The notes: generated by a model not told the origin, from the letters alone. A DNA stretch of 12,574 nucleotides from Pseudomonadota bacterium (GCA_023386885.1 JAEWIX010000088.1:1-12574), one strand, 5' to 3'. Positions 1 to 6,601 are shown, numbered from the stretch's first letter. Translations and numbers: made by a program.

Positions 1-2
1 CG

Positions 3-536
3 GCACTGGCGGCGCTGGCCGGCATGATCGGCGATCCCGCCGTGCGCTATCGCGGCACCATCGGCGGCTCGCTCGCCAACAACGATCCGGCGGCGGACTA
101 TCCGGCGGCGGTGCTGGCGCTCGACGCCACGGTGAAGACCAACAAGCGCAGCATCTCGGCGGCCGACTTCTTCAAGGGCCTGTTCTCGACCGCGCTCGAG
201 GACGGCGAGATCATCACCGCGGTCACCTTCCCGATCCCGGCCAAGGCCGGCTACGCCAAGTTCCGTCATCCGGCCTCGCGCTTCGCGCTGACCGGCGCGT
301 TCGTGGCGCAGACCAAATCCGGCGAAGTCCGCGTCGCCGCCACCGGCGCCTCGCAGAACGGCGTGATACGCGTCGCCACCATCGAGCAGGCGCTCAAGGC
401 CAACTGGTCGCCCGCCGCCATCGACGCCGTCACCGTCTCCGCCGACGGCATGATGGCCGACCTCCACGGCACCGCAGACTACCGCGCAAACCTCGTCAAG
501 GTCATGGCTCAACGCGCCGTCAAAGACGCCGCGTAA
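3..536 (+). CDS. Molybdenum hydroxylase FAD-binding (medium) subunit, CoxM/XdhA-like, 5' truncated by window edge
   Basis: This is the C-terminal part of the FAD subunit of a xanthine dehydrogenase/aerobic CO dehydrogenase family enzyme. In that family the subunit passes electrons from the iron-sulfur subunit to FAD. The frame is open from base 3 and enters the window without a start, so the N-terminal FAD loop (AGGxS type) lies outside. Visible are IGDPAVRYRGTIGGSLANND followed by PAADYPAA, the second FAD/pyrophosphate motif (TIGGS) of CoxM-like proteins. A small C-terminal domain (FRHPASRFAL onward) follows, and the protein ends in the usual Y-R-A-N-L...RAV tail. A strong terminator lies just downstream, so this is probably the last gene of its operon. 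The substrate (CO, nicotinate, xanthine or other) cannot be told without the large subunit. The family call is firm; CoxM versus XdhA/HcrB naming is not. Confidence 0.88.
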   Translation, partial: ALAALAGMIGDPAVRYRGTIGGSLANNDPAADYPAAVLALDATVKTNKRSISAADFFKGLFSTALEDGEIITAVTFPIPAKAGYAKFRHPASRFALTGAFVAQTKSGEVRVAATGASQNGVIRVATIEQALKANWSPAAIDAVTVSADGMMADLHGTADYRANLVKVMAQRAVKDAA

Positions 537-562
537 ACAGCTCTCCCGCAGAGGACCACTCC

Positions 563-590
563 GGCGCATCGCAAGATGCGCCGTTTCTTT
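563..590 (+). terminator. Rho-independent terminator after the CoxM-like gene
   Basis: A perfect 8-base-pair GC-rich stem (ggcgcatc/gatgcgcc, 563-570 with 575-582) closed by a GCAA tetraloop is followed by gtttcttt. It starts 27 bases after the stop codon of the CoxM-like gene, so it very likely ends that transcript. Confidence 0.8.
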
Positions 591-643
591 ATGGGGTTTT
601 CGTTTTTGAGCGCGTGAACTTAGGTTCGATTGCTCATTTTCAT

Positions 644-728
644 CGCCATTGCGAGCGAAGCGAAGCAATCCAGAAAGCCATGCAGCAAGGACTGGATTGC
701 TTCGTCACTACGTTCCTCGCAATGACGG
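644..728. repeat. Long imperfect intergenic palindrome (Bradyrhizobium-type repeat)
   Basis: The left arm (about 646-673, attgcgagcgaagcgaagca then atccag) is the imperfect reverse complement of the right arm (about 692-728, ctggattgcttcgtcactac then gttcctcgcaatgacgg). About 18 bases separate them. The right arm is longer by an internal stretch, so the hairpin has a bulge. Its translation gives the familiar spurious peptide H-C-E-R-S-E-A-I-Q...F-L-A-M-T. From memory, near-identical palindromes occur in many copies between genes in Bradyrhizobium and Rhodopseudomonas. It lies between two convergent transcription units and could act as a transcript end or mRNA stabiliser for the pqq operon. 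Only one copy is visible here, so its repeated nature is recalled knowledge. Confidence 0.75.
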
Positions 729-767
729 TCAATCGCGGTTCATCCAATCGAACCACACCGCGCGCTT

Positions 768-1550
768 TTATTTCAGCGCATCGAAATGCTGCAAGAATTG
801 CGCGGCCGAACTGTCCTGCACTTTCACTTCGACTTCGCCGTCGCCCTTCGGCACGTAGCTGAAGGCGATCGAGGGGTCTTCGCTCAACGAGATGCCGCCC
901 TCCATGTCGAATACCTTGGCGCCGCCGACGCTGACCGAGACGCGTTCCAGATAACGCGCGGGGGTGTAGTCGCCGCTCGCGTTCTGCTGCATCCCGCTAT
1001 AGTTCGGGTGGCTGATCAACAGCCGCGTCGGCACCTGTGCGAGGTCCGACGAGCGCTCACGCCGCAACTGCATCTTGCCCATCCGCGCCAGCACATCGGC
1101 CGAGGCGCGCGCATCCGGCGCCGAGCAGCCGCCCGCAGCCTTGATATAATGCGACACCGCATAGAGCTTGCCGTCTTCGGTCTCGGCGACCGCGTGGATC
1201 AGCGTGTATTCGTTGACGCGCACCCGCATCTTGATGTCGTCGCGCACGAAGGCCGGGCCGAGCTTGAAGCGGCCGGCGAGCGGCATCGGGTTGTTGTCGA
1301 TCACCACCGACACCGTGGTGATCGGGCGATCGCCGATCAACTCCACGCTGATCGGCACCAGCGCCGCATTCATGGCCTGCTCGGGCACCTTCAATTTCAG
1401 CAGCGCGCTGCCATCCTCGATAGCGCGTTCGCCGAAGATGTCGGTCGCGACACTCCGCCAGCGCGCCTCGCGCTCCGCCGTCTCGTCGTTCGCCACCGCG
1501 CAAGTGACGCCGGAAACCATCAGCAACGCCACCATCAGCAATCGTTTCAT
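768..1550 (-). CDS. Fused SoxYZ-like carrier protein, quinoprotein dehydrogenase-associated
   Basis: This is a 260-residue exported protein. It has a signal peptide (residues 1-20, ending A-V-A before NDE), a SoxY-like Ig-fold domain (about 30-145) and a SoxZ-like domain (about 165-260) in one chain. The SoxY-type swinging-arm cysteine is Cys142 in K-A-A-G-G-C-S-A-P. It therefore sits at the domain junction rather than at a free C terminus. In thiosulfate oxidation SoxYZ carries sulfur intermediates on this cysteine. Fused relatives found beside PQQ genes are known as quinoprotein dehydrogenase-associated SoxYZ-like carriers, with no settled cargo. I chose the ATG at 1550 because it gives a clean signal peptide and follows GGGAG at about 7 bases. 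An in-frame extension to 1625 would bury the signal peptide and overlap the rhodanese gene. It is the last gene of the pqq operon, 22 bases after the rhodanese gene. Confidence 0.88.
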   Translation of the reverse strand: MKRLLMVALLMVSGVTCAVANDETAEREARWRSVATDIFGERAIEDGSALLKLKVPEQAMNAALVPISVELIGDRPITTVSVVIDNNPMPLAGRFKLGPAFVRDDIKMRVRVNEYTLIHAVAETEDGKLYAVSHYIKAAGGCSAPDARASADVLARMGKMQLRRERSSDLAQVPTRLLISHPNYSGMQQNASGDYTPARYLERVSVSVGGAKVFDMEGGISLSEDPSIAFSYVPKGDGEVEVKVQDSSAAQFLQHFDALK

Positions 1551-1572
1551 CCGCGTTCTCCCTGATGAAGCT

Positions 1573-2154
1573 TCATTGCACGCCCGGCCCTTCCGGCTCG
1601 ACCACCGCGGTCGGCAGACCCGCATTCTGCCACGCCTCGATCCCGTCAGGATACCAGAATACGTGCCGATAGCCTTCCGCGATCACGCGCTTCGCGGCGT
1701 TCCAGCTCGCCCAGCAATCGGCGCGGCAATACAAGATTACCGGCCTGTTGTGATCGGCGCCGGTGAGCACTGACAGTCGCGTCTTGATGTAATCGATCAT
1801 AGCCGTCGAGATCACGCCGGAGCCCATGCCGGGAATCCAGACGCTGCGCGGAATGCCGTGATGCGGCACCGGTCGCCACGGCGATGACAAATGTTCGGGG
1901 CGACGCGGCGCGGGAAACACATCGATCACGACAACCTGCTCGCGGTCCAACAATGCGGCAAGCGCCTGGGTATCGATCACCGCGCCGCCGGTAATGGTCG
2001 CCGGCACCCGCCCGTTCATCGGCCCCTGCCAATAGCCCTCGGGCTCCGGCGGCGCATCGGATTGCGCATGTGCACGCGCGACAGCGATTAGCATCACCGT
2101 TGCCACAACGAACCATAGCGCAAACATGCTGCGCGCAATGAATGGCCACCTCAT
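1573..2154 (-). CDS. Exported rhodanese-like protein, PQQ-dependent catabolism-associated CXXCW motif family
   Basis: This 193-residue protein starts with a signal peptide or anchor (hydrophobic residues 7-28, then A-R-A-H-A-Q) and continues into a rhodanese-like domain (about 60-185). The active loop reads L-Y-C-R-A-D-C-W-A-S-W-N, with Cys143 and Cys147 before Trp148. As read from the bases, the cysteines are separated by three residues (CX3CW). The tail V-F-W-Y-P-D-G-I-E-A-W is typical of rhodaneses and of the family annotated as 'PQQ-dependent catabolism-associated CXXCW motif protein'. A role in periplasmic thiol or sulfur transfer beside the SoxYZ-like carrier is inference. The start at 2154 overlaps the stop of the metallohydrolase gene (ATGA, 2151-2154), which implies translational coupling. 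The longer frame to 2220 would run inside that gene and hide the signal peptide. Confidence 0.87.
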   Translation of the reverse strand: MRWPFIARSMFALWFVVATVMLIAVARAHAQSDAPPEPEGYWQGPMNGRVPATITGGAVIDTQALAALLDREQVVVIDVFPAPRRPEHLSSPWRPVPHHGIPRSVWIPGMGSGVISTAMIDYIKTRLSVLTGADHNRPVILYCRADCWASWNAAKRVIAEGYRHVFWYPDGIEAWQNAGLPTAVVEPEGPGVQ

Positions 2155-3116
2155 TCCCACTCCAGCCGCCGATAGGCTTCGATCACGTTGCGGCCGTTGT
2201 AGGCATCGAACATCGCCCAATGCGACCGTTCAGAGAGCGCCAGCGTGGTTACGGCGTCCTCGATCGGCGTGCCTTTCGCAATCGCCGCGCGCGTCTCGTC
2301 GCGCAGCACCGTGAAATAGCGTTCCAGCGGCGCAACGGCGTCCTGCATCGACACCAACGGCGGACCATGGCCCGGTACTGCCTGACGCACGTCCGAGTCG
2401 CGCATCGCCGCCAGTTCCTTCAGCCATCCCTTCAGATCACCGTCGAGCGACGGCGTGCGCCCGACAAACAACAGATCTCCGGCGAACAGAATCCCGGATT
2501 GCTTGTCGAGTACGCTGAGATCGCTGACAGTATGTGCCGGCTGATGTGCAGTCAGGACGAGACCGCGCCCGCCGAGATCGAGTTGGGCCGGCTTGTCCCT
2601 CGCCACCAGCATGGTCGGCATCACCACCTCGCCCACCTCTCCCGTGCCGAGAATCTTTTCGAGGCCATCGCGATAGAACGCGCCGCGCGCTGCGAGTTGC
2701 TGCGGCAGTTCGGCGTGCCCAACAAAAACGGGGGCATCGTCCTTAAAGGCAGCCGCGCCAAAAATGTGATCGGGATGAACGTGCGACAGCACCACATAAC
2801 GGATCGGCAATTGCGTCAGCGCGCGGATCGCGAGGCGCAGGCTGTGACCGTCATGCAAACTGCCGCCGGGGTCGATCACCGCCACCGCATCGCGCCCGAT
2901 AATGAAACCGAGATTGGCGATGGCATCGAAGTTACCGGCGGTGGCATCCTCGGTAAGCCCCTGACGAACGTGAATGCCGGGTGCGACCTCGACCATCGTT
3001 GCCGGCTGCGGCGCTCCCGCCGCTTCCGCGCGCAGCCGCGTCGGCACGCAGCACAGGCAGAGCCCACCCAACAATGCCGCGCGACGGGACAGGGTTTTGT
3101 CGACCGCGAAATTCAT
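2151..3116 (-). CDS. Quinoprotein relay system zinc metallohydrolase (SoxH-related, metallo-beta-lactamase fold)
   Basis: This 321-residue protein has a twin-arginine-like signal (T-L-S-R-R-A-A-L-L-G-G, then a Cys-rich hydrophobic stretch ending near residue 30). A metallo-beta-lactamase domain follows. The metal ligands are visible: S-H-V-H-P-D-H (His112, His114, Asp116, His117), P-A-H-T (His195), F-A-G-D (Asp214) and P-G-H-G (His250). Relatives near PQQ genes are called quinoprotein relay system zinc metallohydrolase 1 or 2; I cannot tell which type this is. They resemble SoxH, and the substrate is unknown. Export by Tat would let it fold with metal in the cytoplasm and act in the periplasm beside the SoxYZ-like and rhodanese proteins. 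The start at 3116 puts the twin arginines at residues 11-12. A frame open to 3350 overlaps pqqE and is rejected. No good ribosome binding site precedes 3116, so the start is moderately sure. Confidence 0.87.
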   Translation of the reverse strand: MNFAVDKTLSRRAALLGGLCLCCVPTRLRAEAAGAPQPATMVEVAPGIHVRQGLTEDATAGNFDAIANLGFIIGRDAVAVIDPGGSLHDGHSLRLAIRALTQLPIRYVVLSHVHPDHIFGAAAFKDDAPVFVGHAELPQQLAARGAFYRDGLEKILGTGEVGEVVMPTMLVARDKPAQLDLGGRGLVLTAHQPAHTVSDLSVLDKQSGILFAGDLLFVGRTPSLDGDLKGWLKELAAMRDSDVRQAVPGHGPPLVSMQDAVAPLERYFTVLRDETRAAIAKGTPIEDAVTTLALSERSHWAMFDAYNGRNVIEAYRRLEWE

Positions 3117-3195
3117 CGCACGCGAGTCTAGCAGCGCGCTCGTCGCGCCCGATGCGTACTTTGGTCGTAGGCTGTGCTTTCCAGCGAAAACGTTT

Positions 3196-4404
3196 TCAAG
3201 CGCCCCGATCGGCGTCGTCTTCTGATGTGCCACCTTTGAAGTTGCGGTAGATGAAGCGATTGTCGTCGCCCGCAGCTTCCGTTTCCGCCATCTTGAAAAT
3301 CCGCTCATGCATCGGTGACAACATGCAGGCCGGATCGGTGTTGCCGGCATCGCCGGTCAACGCGAAGGCTTGACAGCGACAGCCGCCGAAATCGACTTCC
3401 TTGAACTTGCAGCTTTGGCACGGCTCCGGCATCCAGCCGGTGCCGCGGTAGCGATTGAAGGCGTCGGAGTTCTGCCAGATCCACGCGATCGAATGATTGC
3501 CGCGCACCGATTCGAAATGCAGTCCGGTAATGGTTTCCGCCGCGTGGCACGGCAGGATCTTGCCGGTCGGCGAAATGTTGAAGAATTGACGGCCCCAGCC
3601 GCCCATGCACTTCTTCGGGCGCAACGCATAATAATCCGGCACCACGTAGTCGACGGCGAGAATGCCTTTCAGCCGCACCTCGGCCTCTTCGACGATACGG
3701 CTGGTCTCTTCGATCTGTTGCAGCGTCGGCATCAAGGCCGCGCGGTTCTTCAGCGCCCAACCGTAATATTGTACGTTGGCGACTTCGAGCCGGTCGGCAT
3801 CAAGATCGACCGCCATCTCGATAATGTCCGCGAGCTGATGCAGGTTCTGCCGATGCATCACCGCGTTGACGGTGAGCGGCAGATCGAGTTCACGCGCCCA
3901 GTGCGCCACCTCGATCTTCTTGGCGTGCGCATCCTTCATGCCGGCGACGCGATCCGCCACCATCGGCTCGTTGCCCTGGAAGCTGATCTGGATATGGCAC
4001 AAGCCGGCATCGGCCAGCGCGCGCAGTTTATCCTTCGTCAGCAGCACCGCCGAGGTAATCAGGTTCGAATAAAGCCCGACGTCGGTAGCGTGCTGCACCA
4101 GTTCCGCGAGATCCTTGCGTGCGGTCGGCTCACCACCGGAGAAGTGGATTTGCAGCACGCCGATCTCGGCAAGCTCGCTCAGCACCTTCTTCCACTCGTC
4201 GGTGGTCAGTTCAGTGTTGGCCCGATCAAGCTCCACCGGATTGGAACAATACGGACATTGCAGCGGGCAGCGGTGCGTGAGTTCAGCCAGCACCGCGAGC
4301 GGAATGCCGAATGTCTCCGCGACCGACCCACGCGACTCCAGCACGGCGAGGCTGTCGACCGCCTCGCCGGTCGCTCCCGTCACATTGGTCGGCGTTGGAG
4401 TCAT
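3196..4404 (-). CDS. pqqE: PQQ biosynthesis radical SAM enzyme PqqE
   Basis: This 402-residue radical SAM/SPASM enzyme forms the carbon-carbon bond between Glu and Tyr of PqqA, working with PqqD. The cluster motif R-C-P-L-Q-C-P-Y-C (Cys46, Cys50, Cys53; CX3CX2C) is followed by H-F-S-G-G-E-P-T, the SAM-binding GGE motif. The C-terminal SPASM region shows K-K-C-M-G-G-W-G-R, I-L-P-C-H-A-A-E-T and C-Q-S-C-K-F, then G-G-C-R-C-Q-A-F-A and D-P-A-C, ligands of the two auxiliary clusters. All expected cysteines appear present. The ATG at 4404 overlaps the pqqD stop (ATGA, 4401-4404), so the two partners should be made together. The N terminus is some 20-30 residues longer than in many PqqE proteins, and the C terminus carries a short charged tail. 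Seventy-nine bases separate its stop from the metallohydrolase start. Confidence 0.97.
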   Translation of the reverse strand: MTPTPTNVTGATGEAVDSLAVLESRGSVAETFGIPLAVLAELTHRCPLQCPYCSNPVELDRANTELTTDEWKKVLSELAEIGVLQIHFSGGEPTARKDLAELVQHATDVGLYSNLITSAVLLTKDKLRALADAGLCHIQISFQGNEPMVADRVAGMKDAHAKKIEVAHWARELDLPLTVNAVMHRQNLHQLADIIEMAVDLDADRLEVANVQYYGWALKNRAALMPTLQQIEETSRIVEEAEVRLKGILAVDYVVPDYYALRPKKCMGGWGRQFFNISPTGKILPCHAAETITGLHFESVRGNHSIAWIWQNSDAFNRYRGTGWMPEPCQSCKFKEVDFGGCRCQAFALTGDAGNTDPACMLSPMHERIFKMAETEAAGDDNRFIYRNFKGGTSEDDADRGA

Positions 4405-4715
4405 GGCGTTGGCTCCTTCGCTTCGATAATGAATCCCTTATCGGCAAGGTCCTGCAACATTGCGACGACATCATTTCCGATATCCTCGCGCAGCGCGGCG
4501 TACTTCGTCGCCAGGTGATCGACCATATCCCCGACGCTGCGCCCGTCGCACAATTGCAGGACTTCCACCGCGATCTCGTCAGGGGCCAGCACCCGCTCCG
4601 GCGCGAGGATTACCCAGCGTTCGCGCGTCTTGTCGAATTTCAATTGCGCATGGCGCGGCAGAACCGGGCGGCTCGCTTCGGTTACGCTCAATTTCCGGTT
4701 GCGCGATACGGCCAT
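4401..4715 (-). CDS. pqqD: PQQ biosynthesis peptide chaperone PqqD
   Basis: This 104-residue protein binds the PqqA peptide (a RiPP recognition element) and presents it to PqqE. Recognisable stretches are S-R-P-V-L-P-R-H-A-Q-L-K-F-D, then R-W-V-I-L-A-P-E-R-V and D-E-I-A-V-E-V-L-Q-L-C-D-G-R-S-V, followed by the helical C terminus. It is a stand-alone PqqD, not fused to PqqC or PqqE as in some methylotrophs. The start at 4715 is preceded by GAAAGG at a usual distance and gives the normal family length; the frame extending to 4808 has no homologous residues. It begins just inside the end of pqqC (4727), about 11 bases after that stop, and ends in an ATGA overlap with pqqE. Confidence 0.95.
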   Translation of the reverse strand: MAVSRNRKLSVTEASRPVLPRHAQLKFDKTRERWVILAPERVLAPDEIAVEVLQLCDGRSVGDMVDHLATKYAALREDIGNDVVAMLQDLADKGFIIEAKEPTP

Positions 4716-4726
4716 GAAAATGCCTT

Positions 4727-5491
4727 TCAGCCCGCCGCGGGAACGAAAGCGCCCGGCGGCACATGCCCGTCGACATAGGCATGATACAGCGCGTCGAGTT
4801 GAACCCAAAGCACGTTGGTCTTGAAGATCAGCGCATTGCAGACCGCCTCGCGTTCCGCCGGCGTCGTGGCGTGAGCCTTGACGTAGTCGAGCGCAAAGTT
4901 GGCATCGCGCGGCGCCTGCGTCAGCCGGCGCTTGAAGTAGCTCATGATGTCGGGGTTGACGAAATCGTAATGCGCCAGCATCCCGGAAATCCGTTCCTCG
5001 TGCAGGTTCGGCGCGAACAGTTCGGTGAGCGACGACGCGATGGCTTCCAGCGGCGTGCGATCACGGACGAAATGGACGTAGGCTTCCACCGCAAAGCGTG
5101 TCGCCGGGAGAATGCCCTCTGTGGATTCGACGTAAGCCGTATCGAGCCCGAGACCCTCGGTGAGCTTGAGCCAGCGCTCGATGCCGCCTTCGCTGCCGGT
5201 ATCGCCATCGTGATCCTCGATGCGATGCCGCCACTCCTGCCGCGTTTGGCGGTCGCGGAAGCGCGAGATCACCACCGCATCCTTGATCGGGATCGTGCTC
5301 TGATAATAGTAGCGGTTGAGCGCCCAGGCCTGCACCTGTCCCTTGTTCAGCTTGCCGCCGTGCAACAACCGATGAAACGGATGCAGGTTGTGATAGCGCG
5401 TCGCGCCGATATGGCGCAGCGCCGCTTCAAGGTCTTCGGCATTTTGCAGCGGCTTGTCCGCAATCAGCGAAAATGCGGTGGTTGCGATCAC
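4727..5491 (-). CDS. pqqC: Pyrroloquinoline-quinone synthase PqqC, GTG start
   Basis: This 254-residue cofactorless oxidase carries out the last step of PQQ synthesis, a ring closure and multi-electron oxidation. Family marks are R-Y-H-N-L-H-P-F-H near residues 32-40, A-L-N-R-Y-Y-Y-Q, I-E-D-H-D-G-D, Y-V-H-F-V-R-D-R-T-P-L-E-A and the final H-A-Y-V-D-G. I chose GTG at 5491. It overlaps the pqqB stop as GTGA (5488-5491), follows GGAG at about 8-9 bases, and gives the usual family length near 250. An ATG at 5527 would lie within pqqB and add 12 residues with no family similarity. The protein sits between pqqB and pqqD in the standard order. Confidence 0.96.
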   Translation of the reverse strand: MIATTAFSLIADKPLQNAEDLEAALRHIGATRYHNLHPFHRLLHGGKLNKGQVQAWALNRYYYQSTIPIKDAVVISRFRDRQTRQEWRHRIEDHDGDTGSEGGIERWLKLTEGLGLDTAYVESTEGILPATRFAVEAYVHFVRDRTPLEAIASSLTELFAPNLHEERISGMLAHYDFVNPDIMSYFKRRLTQAPRDANFALDYVKAHATTPAEREAVCNALIFKTNVLWVQLDALYHAYVDGHVPPGAFVPAAG

Positions 5492-6417
5492 AACGCGATC
5501 TCCATTCCATCCGAAGCGATGTCCCATCCCGCCTGCCGAGCCGCGTTGCGCTCGGGCGAGTCGGCCAAGAGCGCCGGATTCGAGTTGTTGATGTGCAAGA
5601 ACAGCTTGCGCGCGATGTTGAGCGGCGCAAGTGCGGCAATGGCGCCGTCCACGCCCGACATCGCGATGTGTCCCATCGCCTGCCCGGTCTTGCTGCCAAG
5701 GCCCGCCGCGATCAACTCGTCATCGCGCCACACGGTGCCATCGAAAAACACCAGCGGCGCGCCCTCGATGCGTTGCGCCAGATCCGGCGTCACTCGCGCG
5801 CAAGCAGCGAGATGATAGAAGTATTGACCGCTGCGCTTGTCGGTGACGCACAGCCCCAGCGTATCGCCTTCGGCGTCATCATCGCCGGGATGCTGCTGCC
5901 CTTCGAGATACCACGCACGCTTGCCCGGCACGATGAACGGCAAAACTTCTAGTCCCGACGGCGAGCCGTCCGGCAACAACGGCTCGAATGCATGATCAGT
6001 CGCGATCGGCTCGCGTCGCACCAGCGTGTCGTTCAGCACGTTGAAGATGCTGTTGCTGGCCAGGATCGCCAACACCTGCCGATGCGCGTAGATCGTGAAC
6101 GGCGAGCTTTCGCGCAGCGACAACAAGCCCGCCACCGCATCGACTTCGCTGTTGGTGAGAATGACGCCCGTGATGGGGCTGTGCCGCAGAGCGCCGGTTT
6201 TCGGATGCAGCCTTGGCGTTGCGGTGATTTGCTGCCGGATATCCGGCGAGGCATTGATCAGGAACCAATGCGCATCGTCGACGCTGACGGCAATCGACGA
6301 TTGAGTGCTTTGCAATTCGGGGCGGTCGCTCCGCGATGCACGGCACACCGCGCACCCGCAATTCCACTGCGGAACGCCGCCGCCTGCCGCGGCTCCAAGA
6401 ACGACAACACGAAGCAT
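5488..6417 (-). CDS. pqqB: PQQ biosynthesis protein PqqB
   Basis: This 309-residue metallo-beta-lactamase-fold protein has been reported to hydroxylate the tyrosine moiety of the PQQ precursor; older literature proposed a role in PQQ export. The N terminus reads V-V-V-L-G-A-A-A-G-G-G, then P-Q-W-N-C-G-C-A-V-C. This includes the structural zinc motif C20-X-C22-X2-C25. Further marks are N-A-S-P-D-I-R-Q-Q, G-V-I-L-T-N-S-E-V-D-A-V and H-I-N-N-S-N-P-A-L. As is typical of PqqB, the canonical HxHxDH of hydrolytic relatives is altered (T-N-S-E-V-D-A). The start at 6417 gives the family N terminus; an open frame up to 6567 would overlap pqqA and is rejected. The gene begins 40 bases after the pqqA stop and ends in a GTGA overlap with pqqC. 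Confidence 0.97.
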   Translation of the reverse strand: MLRVVVLGAAAGGGVPQWNCGCAVCRASRSDRPELQSTQSSIAVSVDDAHWFLINASPDIRQQITATPRLHPKTGALRHSPITGVILTNSEVDAVAGLLSLRESSPFTIYAHRQVLAILASNSIFNVLNDTLVRREPIATDHAFEPLLPDGSPSGLEVLPFIVPGKRAWYLEGQQHPGDDDAEGDTLGLCVTDKRSGQYFYHLAACARVTPDLAQRIEGAPLVFFDGTVWRDDELIAAGLGSKTGQAMGHIAMSGVDGAIAALAPLNIARKLFLHINNSNPALLADSPERNAARQAGWDIASDGMEIAL

Positions 6418-6457
6418 GGCCTCGCCCCTGGACCCGGACAGGTCGTCGCGAAGCTGC

Positions 6458-6538
6458 TTACTTGCGGGCCGCGCAGGCGTACATGTTGATTTCCATGCCA
6501 ACCGGCACTTCAACGATCTTCGGTGCTTTCCAGGCCAT
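6458..6538 (-). CDS. pqqA: PQQ precursor peptide PqqA (26 residues)
   Basis: PqqA is the ribosomal peptide from which PQQ is built. The 26-residue peptide begins M-A-W-K-A-P-K-I-V-E and contains Glu16 and Tyr20 in G-M-E-I-N-M-Y, the E-X3-Y pair that PqqE crosslinks. It ends A-C-A-A-R-K before TAA. AGGAG lies 7 bases before the ATG, one of the best ribosome binding sites in the window, as fits a substrate peptide needed in excess of its enzymes. It is the first gene of the operon and has its own upstream region containing a LysR-type site. The call is certain from sequence and context. Confidence 0.97.
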   Translation of the reverse strand: MAWKAPKIVEVPVGMEINMYACAARK

Positions 6539-6601
6539 TTCCGTCTCCTAGGTGGCGCGATTACCACATCACAAATGTACGCGTCGTCGGAAAGTTCGCC
6601 A

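Noticed and set aside
614..862. Overlapping small + strand frames with peptide H-C-E-R-S-E-A-I-Q and similar
   Set aside because: They translate the palindromic repeat and the antisense of the SoxYZ-like gene. This is a well-known false protein pattern, with no ribosome binding site or family match.
786..1565. Long + strand open frame opposite the SoxYZ-like gene
   Set aside because: His/Arg-rich shadow of a GC-rich coding strand. The - strand frame has a signal peptide, GGC motif and operon context.
1551..1625. Upstream extension of the SoxYZ-like protein to 1625
   Set aside because: The start codon at 1550 has a ribosome binding site and begins a typical signal peptide; the extension lies within the rhodanese gene.
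2142..3131. Long + strand open frame opposite the metallohydrolase gene
   Set aside because: Shadow frame with no recognisable domain, while the - strand carries a full set of metal ligands.
3117..3350. Upstream extension of the metallohydrolase to 3350
   Set aside because: It would overlap pqqE by over 150 bases and place the twin-arginine signal about 90 residues into the protein.
3370..4518. 382-codon + strand frame opposite pqqE
   Set aside because: Antisense of pqqE with arginine/histidine-rich low-information sequence; pqqE is certain.
4763..5815. 350-codon + strand frame opposite pqqC and pqqB
   Set aside because: It spans the antisense of two certain genes and has no domain features.
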